Assembly (NCBI GenBank): GCA_027619675.1
Contig: JAQCHG010000178.1
Span: 1-5,241, forward strand
Direction of reading: 5' to 3'
Length of the DNA: 5,241 nucleotides
Source: Cyanobacteriota bacterium
GTDB lineage: Bacteria > Cyanobacteriota > Cyanobacteriia > Phormidesmidales > Phormidesmidaceae
Shown: positions 1-5,241 of the stretch, one piece after another
How positions within the stretch are numbered: position 1 is the stretch's first letter
How the letters are laid out: every line of letters begins with the position of its first letter
Made by a program: the position numbers and the translations under genes
Notes under the pieces: model-generated
What the model was told of the DNA's origin: nothing
Database searches by the model: none
Seen by the model: the letters and a program-made list of their open reading frames with translations, nothing else

Positions 1-1344
1 CTGCTGCTGGGGCTCAGTAGCCTCCTGATTGGCTGTAACCCCACCCAACTCGAACACACCCCACCCCCCGCCACCAGTGATGACAACACCCTCATCATTT
101 GGTGGGAGCGGGGCTATTACCTCCAGGAAGATGAAGCCTTTGAGGCCCTAGTGGCGGCTTGGGAGGCAGAGACGGGGCACCAGGTTGACCTGGTATTTAT
201 TGACCAGTACGACCTCTTAAAAAAGGCGGAAAATGCCCTCCAGGCCGGGACCGCTCCCGATCTGATGTATGCGGCCCTCACCGACGAAACCCTCAGTGCC
301 CGCTGGGCATGGGAAGGGGCACTGGCCGAAGTCTCCGACGTGATTGAGCCCGTTCAGCAACTCTATTCCCCCGCCGCCCTCCAGGCATCCCGCTACTACA
401 ACGGCACCACCCAAACCCAAGCCTTTTACACCCTGCCGATTCATCAGCAGACGACCTACCTCCACTATTGGCAAACCCTGCTGGATCAAACCCCGTTGCG
501 ACAACAGCCCATCCCCGACACCTGGGATGCCTTTTGGGCCTTTTGGCAACAGGCCCAGGATGACCTGCGTCGCCAAGGGCAGCAAGACATTTACGCCTTG
601 GGGTTGCCCATGTCCAGCGAGGCTAGCGACACCCACTATGCCTTTGAAAAAGTGCTAGATGCCTATGACGTGGAGCTTTGGGATGACCAGGGCAATCTCC
701 GGCAGGATGACCCCACGGTGCGCCAGGGCATTGCCCAAGCCCTGCGTTGGTACACCGATCTCTACAAGGCTGGATACGTCCCCCCCGACGCCATTGATTG
801 GGAAAACGGCACCAACAACACCCGGTTTCTCAACCAGCAAACCCTGATGGTGGTCAACCCCACACTCTCTATCCCCGCCTCCCAGCGGGAAAATACCGAC
901 ATTTATCAGCAGCAAATCGTCACCCACGGGTTTCCCAAAGAGCCCGATGGCGAACCCCTGGTGCCCGTGGTGACCGTGAAGCAGGTGGTGCTGTTTGCCC
1001 AATCGCCCCACCTGGCCCTGGCCAAGGATTTTCTGGCCTATCTGATTGAGCCAGACCACCTGGGCACCTATTTGGAAACGGCGCTGGGGCGATATTTGCC
1101 GGTGATGCCGACCCTGAGCGCCGCGCCATTTTGGAATGATGCCAGTGATCCCCACGTCTTTAGCGCGATTCAACAGTTGAAAGGGGACACTAAGACCAAT
1201 GCCCAAACCGTTTACTTGGCCTCAGCATCGGTGTGGGGCACCGCCATTGAGCGGGTCTTGGTGGATGGTCTCTCCCCCGAGGCCGCGACGGAGGAGGCTT
1301 GGCAACGGCTGGTGGCGATCGCCCAAACCCACCATCGGCCCTAG
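1..1344 (+). CDS. Extracellular solute-binding lipoprotein (ABC-type, family 1, probably sugar-type), 5' end missing
   Basis: The reading frame is open from the first base to TAG at 1342-1344 (447 visible codons), so the true start lies upstream. The first residues, LLLGLSSLLIGC, are the end of a hydrophobic signal peptide with a lipobox (L9-I10-G11-C12). Cleavage before C12 and lipidation would anchor the protein facing the periplasm. A Pro/Thr-rich linker follows, then LIIWWERGYY and a lobe with the QAGTAPDLMY segment (about residues 81-90), which is characteristic of family 1 binding proteins. The C-terminal half has the usual NPTLS strand, a VKQVVLFAQSPH strand, a helix ending near AYLIEP, and a GRYLPVMP loop. 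Visible length fits the usual 420-450 residues minus a short leader. The family normally delivers sugars or related solutes to ABC permeases. No permease or ATPase is in view, and the next gene encodes a sensor kinase, so a sensory role is possible. Family assignment is firm; substrate is unknown. The GTG at 151 is an internal codon, not the start. Confidence 0.9.
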   Translation: MLLGLSSLLIGCNPTQLEHTPPPATSDDNTLIIWWERGYYLQEDEAFEALVAAWEAETGHQVDLVFIDQYDLLKKAENALQAGTAPDLMYAALTDETLSARWAWEGALAEVSDVIEPVQQLYSPAALQASRYYNGTTQTQAFYTLPIHQQTTYLHYWQTLLDQTPLRQQPIPDTWDAFWAFWQQAQDDLRRQGQQDIYALGLPMSSEASDTHYAFEKVLDAYDVELWDDQGNLRQDDPTVRQGIAQALRWYTDLYKAGYVPPDAIDWENGTNNTRFLNQQTLMVVNPTLSIPASQRENTDIYQQQIVTHGFPKEPDGEPLVPVVTVKQVVLFAQSPHLALAKDFLAYLIEPDHLGTYLETALGRYLPVMPTLSAAPFWNDASDPHVFSAIQQLKGDTKTNAQTVYLASASVWGTAIERVLVDGLSPEAATEEAWQRLVAIAQTHHRP

Positions 1345-1352
1345 GGCCACCC

Positions 1353-1375
1353 AGGGAGAGCGGTCCCTATGACCG
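1353..1375 (+). terminator. Alternative short stem-loops just after the binding-protein gene, weak terminator candidate
   Basis: Two overlapping inverted repeats start 8 bases after the stop codon: AGGGA (1353-1357) with TCCCT (1364-1368), and CGGTC (1361-1365) with GACCG (1371-1375). They share bases, so only one can form at a time. Neither is followed by a T-tract, which argues against a classical intrinsic terminator. They may instead belong to the larger structured spacer. The pairing is seen in the sequence; the function is inferred and weak. Confidence 0.2.
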
Positions 1376-1544
1376 TCCCCGCCCTTGGGATCGGCTTCGG
1401 GACTGTGGCTGTTGTTGCATCAAGGTTCTGACATGACCTCAGAGGATTTACGCGAAATGCTCCCCCCTTCTCAATGGGCTGATGAACCAGGGAAGCCCCT
1501 GGTCCACCGGGGTGACTACGGAGGTCCTGACCTAGGGGACGGTC
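1371..1544 (+). repeat. Long-range 10-base perfect inverted repeat with nested pairing; candidate structured RNA or leader
   Basis: GACCGTCCCC (1371-1380) is exactly complementary to GGGGACGGTC (1535-1544). Inside these arms further complementary pairs occur in nested order: AGGT (1423-1426) with ACCT (1530-1533), GACCTC (1435-1440) with GAGGTC (1521-1526), and a 7-bp hairpin at 1486-1503. The result would be a rod of about 174 nt with interior loops. The 5' arm overlaps the short hairpin at 1361-1375, so two mutually exclusive folds are possible. The element sits 69 bases before the kinase start and could be its 5' leader, an independent small RNA, or the 3' end of the upstream transcript. 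I do not recognise a known riboswitch or RNA family. Strand is assumed from the neighbours. Confidence 0.3.
1486..1503 (+). other. Stem-loop, 7-bp stem with AAGC loop
   Basis: ACCAGGG (1486-1492) and CCCTGGT (1497-1503) form a perfect 7-bp stem closed by a 4-base AAGC loop. It is the most compact hairpin of the spacer and would be the apex of the long-range fold described for 1371-1544. There is no T-tract after it, so it is not a typical terminator. Confidence 0.4.
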
Positions 1545-1547
1545 CTG
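1523..1547 (+). repeat. Direct repeat GGTCCTG, two copies 18 bases apart
   Basis: GGTCCTG occurs at 1523-1529 and again at 1541-1547. Two more copies of the core GGTCC lie in the same spacer, at 1362-1366 and 1501-1505. The 18-base period is not an exact multiple of a DNA turn. The copies may simply be the 3' strands of the RNA-like stems, or they may be a protein-binding site 67 bases upstream of the kinase start. Only the repetition itself is certain. Confidence 0.35.
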
Positions 1548-1613
1548 CCGCGATCAAGGTGCGATCGTGCCAGAACCCGATTGTCTGCATCTTAGTTTGA
1601 GTTCAAGAGTGCC

Positions 1614-4307
1614 ATGGTTCGAGTTTGGAAAAAGAGCCTTTTAGTCCAAATGGCGGGCTCTTTTTCGCTATTGTCCTTAGCCCTGGTGGCCACCGTCATG
1701 GGGGCCACATTTTTGCAGGCACGGGCTTCTATCAAACAGTCGGTGTTCGATCGCCTCACCGCCGCCGCCGCCCTTAAGGAAAGTGAACTGACCCGCTGGT
1801 TTTTAGCCCATCGCCATACCATTGTTGGGGTCTCTCGCCTCAGCACGGTTAACCGTGCCGCCCAGATTTTACTGACCCAGGCCCCCGGCACCCCAGCCTA
1901 CGACCAAGCCTTTGTCGAGCTGCAAACTTTATTAAAGGAGTTTATTCGCGATCAGCACACCTATCGAGAAATTGTGCTGTCTTCTAAGGGGGGGCGGATT
2001 GTCCTGTCCACCAACCCAGACAACGTGGGGGTCTATGCCCAACCCATCTATGGTAGCGATGTCACCCTTGAGCCCGTGGCGGGGGAGTTTGTGGCCAACG
2101 TCTATGCCGACCCGGTGACGGCCCAACCCACCGTTACCTTTACCATCCCCATCGTGGATGACCAGGGGGCACCATTGGGGCTGCTGTCCACCCACCTCAA
2201 CCTCTATCAAGTGGATGCCATTGTGCGGGATAGCCGTGGTCTGGGGCAAACGGGGGAAAGCTATTTAGTGGCGGATCTTGGCACCCCCTTTGCCAGTCAG
2301 CCAATGTTTGTGTCGTCCCAGACTTTTTCTACCGATGCCGAGGGGATGAGCTTTGATCAGGAGGTGAACAGCCCTGGCATTGCCGCCGCCATCTCCGGTA
2401 ATGACGGTCAGGGCCTCTATGGGAACTATACAGGGGTGCCTGTGATTGGGGTTTATCAATGGTTAGAGGGGTTTAATGTGGCCCTGGTGGTGGAAATGAA
2501 CCAGGCGGAGGCGTTTATCCCTGCCCGGCGGCTGGCGGAGGCGATTGGGCTGCTGGGGGGCGGTTTGGCCCTGGTGTTGACCCTCAGTACCCTGTGGGTT
2601 GCCCGCCGCATCGTTAACCCAATTGTGGATATTGCCCACACCGCTGAGGCGATCGCCGATCAGCTCAAGGGGGGGCAGGTGGCCGACCTCCCCCTGGTGG
2701 CGGTGGGGGCGGCCAGCAACCATGAATTGGGGCTATTGGCCCGGACCTTTAACCGCATGGCGACCCAGTTGCGCCAGTCCTTGCAGGCATTGGCGATCGC
2801 CAACCAAGAGCTAGAACATCGGGTGCAGGTGCGCACGGCGGAACTCCAGGCGGCCACATGGGAGGCGGAGGCGGCCAACCGCACCAAAAGCCAGTTTTTG
2901 GCCGCCATGAGCCACGAGCTGCGCACCCCCCTCAACGGCATTTTGGGCTATACCCAAATTCTGCGGCGATCGCCCCGCCTATCTGCCGATGAGTCCACTG
3001 GGGTGAGCATCATCCACCAATGCGGCACCCACCTGCTCACGTTGATTAACGACATCCTCGATGTCTGCAAAATCGAGGCCCACAAACTGGAACTCCTGCC
3101 CCTGCCCCTGCATTTACCGAACCTATTGGTGAGCGTGGTGCAGGGGTTTAAACTGCGGGCAGACCAGAAGCACCTTGCCTTTCATTACCAACCCCAGGAA
3201 CCTTTACCCACCGCCGTGATGGCGGATGAAGCCCGCCTGCGGCAGGTGTTGGATAACCTGCTCAGCAACGCCATTAAATTCACAGACCAGGGCAGCGTTA
3301 CCCTGCGGGCGGCAGCCCTATCCTTGACGGGGCCGCAAAGTCACCTCCAGGTCGAGGTGGTGGATACGGGGGTGGGCATTGCTCCGGCGGATCAGGCGCG
3401 GTTGTTCCAAGCCTTTGAGCAGGTGGGCGATCGCCGCCGCTACCGTGAAGGCACCGGGCTGGGGCTGGCCCTGAGCCAGCAAATCGTCCAGTTGATGGGG
3501 GGCACCCTTGAGGTGCAGAGCACCCCCGGCCAAGGCAGCACCTTTACCGTTCAGATTCCCCTCACCCCCTGTGCCCCGGCCCTGCTGCCTGTAGTACCCA
3601 ACGACGATTGCCCCATTGTCGGTTACCAGGGCCGCCGCCTCCGCATCTTGGTGATTGACGATCGCCCCGACAATCGCTCCGTGCTGGTGCAGATGTTGGC
3701 CCCCTTGGGCTTTCAGGTGTTAGAGGCCGACAATGGCTACACCGGGCTGGTCCAGGCGCGATCGCACCCCCCCGACTTGATCATTGCCGACGTAGTCATG
3801 CCCGAGATGGATGGCTACAGTTTCCTGCAATGCCTGCACCAGACCCCAACGGGCCAAGCTCCAAAGGTGATTCTGACCTCTGCCTCCCCCCAAGGCCAGC
3901 AACTGGCCCTAACCCAAGGGGGCGACGGCTTCTTGGTCAAACCCATTCAGCGGGACTCCCTGCTCGACTTAATGGCCCACCACCTGGCCCTCACCTGGAT
4001 TCGTGCCCCCAAGTCCCCGAACGATCGCGCCCACGATCTCGCCACCGCCCCCCTCACCGAAGGGGAAACGGTGGCGATGCCCCCCCTCGCCACCCTGCAA
4101 CACCTGCAACAGCAGGCCGCCATAGGGGATGTCAAAGCCCTACGGGCGACCCTTCAGGCCCTCGTCGCCCAGGACGCTCAATACCAAGCCTTTGCGGCTC
4201 CGCTCATGGCCCTAGCTTGGCAATTTCGCATTGAAGAAATTGAGGCCCTGCTGCATCAATACCTCACCGAGGCGGCGGGCATCGAGGAGAGCGGCCATGG
4301 CGGATAA
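1614..4307 (+). CDS. Hybrid sensor histidine kinase/response regulator (dCache-HAMP-HisKA-HATPase-REC plus helical tail)
   Basis: Complete, 897 residues. It senses a periplasmic signal, autophosphorylates on His and passes phosphate to its own receiver. Order: TM1 about 12-34; periplasmic dCache-like domain about 35-305, with the TFTIPI and GQTGESYLV segments typical of such folds; TM2 about 310-330; HAMP about 331-388; coiled coil to 425; HisKA with MSHELRTPLN (phospho-acceptor H434); HATPase with N-box N552, G1 DTGVGI (584-589), F-box LFQAFEQ (597-603) and G2 GTGLGLAL (613-620); REC about 676-792 with D682/D683, phospho-acceptor D726, T755 and K776. All key residues are intact, so it should be active. 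A helical tail (about 823-887) lacks the H-x-x-K-G motif of an HPt domain. The R-x-W-Y signature of amino-acid-binding dCache domains is not apparent. ATG 1614 is the first possible start after an in-frame stop at 1593-1595; only a weak AAGAG (1605-1609) precedes it. The following gene overlaps by 11 bases. Confidence 0.95.
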   Translation: MVRVWKKSLLVQMAGSFSLLSLALVATVMGATFLQARASIKQSVFDRLTAAAALKESELTRWFLAHRHTIVGVSRLSTVNRAAQILLTQAPGTPAYDQAFVELQTLLKEFIRDQHTYREIVLSSKGGRIVLSTNPDNVGVYAQPIYGSDVTLEPVAGEFVANVYADPVTAQPTVTFTIPIVDDQGAPLGLLSTHLNLYQVDAIVRDSRGLGQTGESYLVADLGTPFASQPMFVSSQTFSTDAEGMSFDQEVNSPGIAAAISGNDGQGLYGNYTGVPVIGVYQWLEGFNVALVVEMNQAEAFIPARRLAEAIGLLGGGLALVLTLSTLWVARRIVNPIVDIAHTAEAIADQLKGGQVADLPLVAVGAASNHELGLLARTFNRMATQLRQSLQALAIANQELEHRVQVRTAELQAATWEAEAANRTKSQFLAAMSHELRTPLNGILGYTQILRRSPRLSADESTGVSIIHQCGTHLLTLINDILDVCKIEAHKLELLPLPLHLPNLLVSVVQGFKLRADQKHLAFHYQPQEPLPTAVMADEARLRQVLDNLLSNAIKFTDQGSVTLRAAALSLTGPQSHLQVEVVDTGVGIAPADQARLFQAFEQVGDRRRYREGTGLGLALSQQIVQLMGGTLEVQSTPGQGSTFTVQIPLTPCAPALLPVVPNDDCPIVGYQGRRLRILVIDDRPDNRSVLVQMLAPLGFQVLEADNGYTGLVQARSHPPDLIIADVVMPEMDGYSFLQCLHQTPTGQAPKVILTSASPQGQQLALTQGGDGFLVKPIQRDSLLDLMAHHLALTWIRAPKSPNDRAHDLATAPLTEGETVAMPPLATLQHLQQQAAIGDVKALRATLQALVAQDAQYQAFAAPLMALAWQFRIEEIEALLHQYLTEAAGIEESGHGG
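4284..4290 (+). promoter_or_regulatory. Ribosome binding site GAGGAGA for the downstream gene, inside the hybrid kinase gene
   Basis: AGGAG (4285-4289) lies 7 bases before ATG 4297, which is good Shine-Dalgarno spacing, and it is clearly stronger than the site before the hybrid kinase. It lies within the last codons of that gene and fixes ATG 4297 as the start of the next one. The 11-base overlap suggests translational coupling. Confidence 0.7.
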
Positions 4308-5241
4308 GACTTACACCATCCTGGTGGTGGATGACACCCCCACCAACCTAGAAATGATGGTGGCCAAGCTGTCCGCCGCTGGCTATGTGACGACGGCAGC
4401 CATCAGTGGCGAACGGGCCTTGAGCCGCCTTGAGCACTATCTCCCCGAACTGATTTTGCTGGATGTCTACATGCCGGGACTAGACGGGTTTGCGGTGTGT
4501 AAGCGGCTCAAGGCCGACCCCCGCACCGCCGCCATTCCCGTCATTTTTTTGACGGCGGCGACAGATACGGACAGCATCACCCAAGGGTTTGCGGTGGGGG
4601 CAGTGGACTACATCAGCAAACCCTTTCAAGACGCGGAGTTGCTGGCCCGGATTCAAACCCATTTGGAACTCAACACCCTGCAACGGCGGCTAGAGCAGCG
4701 GGTAGAGAACCGCACCCGTGAGCTGCAATCCACCCTCGATCAATTGCAGCAGGCCAACCAATCCCTCTCCTTGACACAGTTTTCCATTGACCACGCCTCT
4801 GACAGTATTTTTTGGTTCAATGCCGAGGGGCGCATTCTCTACGCCAACCAAACGGCGGCCCACCGTCTGGGCTACACCCTGGCGGATCTGCTCACCCAGT
4901 CGGTGATGGATGTGGATCCCAGCCTGTCGGCGGCGACCTGGGCAGAAACCTGGCAGCGGTTGCGGCGGGATCACAGCTTTACGGTGGAGTCAGAGTATCA
5001 AGGGCAAGACCACCAACGCCACCCGGTGGAATTGCAGGTGAATTATCTGGTTTTCAATGGCCAAGAATATGCCATCGCTGTGGCGCGGGATATCCGCGAT
5101 CGCAAACAGGTAGAGCAGGTCCTCAAAGACGCCAACCTGCTGCTAGAAAAGCGGGTGACGGAACGCACGGCGGAACTCACCGCCGCCAAGGAACAGGCGG
5201 AAGCCGCCAACCGCTCTAAGGGGCTGTTTTTGGCCAAAATG
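4297..5241 (+). CDS. Response regulator with PAS domain leading into a histidine kinase (REC-PAS-HK), 3' end missing
   Basis: 315 codons are visible and the frame is still open at the window end. Residues 6-122 form a complete receiver: D12/D13, phospho-acceptor D56 in LILLDVYMPG, T86 and K108 in SKPF. A coiled coil (about 124-158) follows, then a PAS domain (about 160-270) with IDHASDSIFWF, GRILYANQTA and an ending ARDIRDRK. A second coiled coil leads into AEAANRSKGLFLAKM, where a HisKA helix begins. The window stops just before the expected S-H-E-L-R motif, so kinase activity is inferred from family architecture and is not seen. There is no transmembrane segment in the visible part, so it is probably cytoplasmic. 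It overlaps the membrane hybrid kinase by 11 bases and has its own ribosome binding site. It is therefore likely co-expressed with that kinase and a candidate to receive phosphate from it at D56. The complete protein may carry further domains. No cofactor-binding residue for the PAS domain can be claimed. Confidence 0.92.
   Translation, partial: MADKTYTILVVDDTPTNLEMMVAKLSAAGYVTTAAISGERALSRLEHYLPELILLDVYMPGLDGFAVCKRLKADPRTAAIPVIFLTAATDTDSITQGFAVGAVDYISKPFQDAELLARIQTHLELNTLQRRLEQRVENRTRELQSTLDQLQQANQSLSLTQFSIDHASDSIFWFNAEGRILYANQTAAHRLGYTLADLLTQSVMDVDPSLSAATWAETWQRLRRDHSFTVESEYQGQDHQRHPVELQVNYLVFNGQEYAIAVARDIRDRKQVEQVLKDANLLLEKRVTERTAELTAAKEQAEAANRSKGLFLAKM

Larger units (their letters stand above)
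1315..5103. repeat. HIP1 octamers GCGATCGC, seven dispersed perfect copies
   Basis: Perfect GCGATCGC copies start at 1315, 2649, 2793, 2966, 3427, 3758 and 5096, all inside coding regions. One-mismatch forms occur too, for example GCGATCGT at 1561 and ACGATCGC at 3658 and 4021. A random sequence of this length would give about 0.1 copies. HIP1 enrichment is a known mark of many cyanobacterial genomes, and it is the main basis for the taxonomic call. The span covers the first to the last copy; the intervening DNA is not repeat. Confidence 0.9.

Noticed and set aside
219..225. A-AAA-AAG heptamer in the correct phase for a -1 ribosomal frameshift in the binding-protein gene.
   Set aside because: It encodes an ordinary Leu-Lys-Lys inside a normal family helix, the -1 frame closes after roughly 40 codons, and no stimulatory hairpin was evident downstream. 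Probably coincidence.
655..1206. Long open frame of 183 codons on the minus strand inside the binding-protein gene.
   Set aside because: It is the antisense shadow of a well-supported coding region in GC-rich DNA, and its translation shows no domain. The same applies to the other minus-strand frames within the three genes.
1385..1600. Small open frame in the spacer (71 codons from TTG 1385, or 55 codons from ATG 1433 preceded by AAGG).
   Set aside because: There is no recognisable protein family, and Gly and Pro are scattered as in translated GC-rich non-coding DNA. The frame runs through the inverted repeats. The AAGG before ATG 1433 is the only point in its favour; a conserved peptide in relatives would change this view.
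1988..3773. Homopolymer runs of seven (G at 1988-1994 and 2669-2675, C at 3767-3773) as possible phase-variation tracts.
   Set aside because: The runs are short, the reading frame is intact through each one, and such runs are expected in GC-rich DNA.
3830..4234. 134-codon + strand frame inside the hybrid kinase gene.
   Set aside because: It is an out-of-frame shadow over the receiver and helical tail, with a Pro/Arg-rich low-complexity translation. The kinase frame is intact across it.
4812..5219. 135-codon + strand frame over the PAS region.
   Set aside because: It is an out-of-frame shadow of the REC-PAS protein, Gly/Arg-rich and without a domain. The main frame is continuous to the window end.
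1..5241. CRISPR arrays, tRNA or rRNA genes, insertion sequences or attachment sites.
   Set aside because: I saw no regularly spaced repeats, no clover-leaf or rRNA signatures, no transposase and no terminal inverted repeats with target duplications.

Overview
The window looks like chromosomal DNA from a GC-rich cyanobacterium. The main evidence is seven perfect copies of the octamer GCGATCGC (HIP1, the highly iterated palindrome of many cyanobacterial genomes) in 5.2 kb. The protein architectures also fit: a dCache-HAMP hybrid histidine kinase and a REC-PAS-histidine kinase of the kind that is abundant in filamentous cyanobacteria. I cannot name the genus from the sequence; a Leptolyngbya-like GC-rich lineage is only a guess.

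Layout, all on the + strand: (1) positions 1-1344 hold the 3' part of a lipoprotein extracellular solute-binding protein of the carbohydrate (family 1) type. Its start lies upstream of the window, but the end of the signal peptide and the lipobox are visible. (2) Positions 1345-1613 are a 269-base non-coding spacer rich in inverted repeats. It includes a perfect 10-base inverted repeat 154 bases apart that encloses nested complementary segments. (3) Positions 1614-4307 encode a complete 897-residue membrane-bound hybrid sensor kinase: TM1, periplasmic dCache-like domain, TM2, HAMP, coiled coil, HisKA, HATPase, receiver and a C-terminal helical tail. (4) Positions 4297 to the window end encode a REC-coiled coil-PAS-coiled coil protein. 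It is cut just before the expected phospho-accepting His of a kinase domain, and it overlaps the preceding gene by 11 bases behind a good ribosome binding site.

The likely biology is a sensory module. A membrane-anchored periplasmic binding protein may present a solute to the dCache sensor of the first kinase, and the translationally coupled second protein carries its own receiver and would be a natural partner in a branched phosphorelay. No permease or ATPase gene is visible, and neither is a DNA-binding output domain or an HPt domain, so the ligand and the final output cannot be read from this window. The parts most worth a second look are the pairing of binding protein and kinase, the structured spacer between them, and the helical tail of the hybrid kinase.
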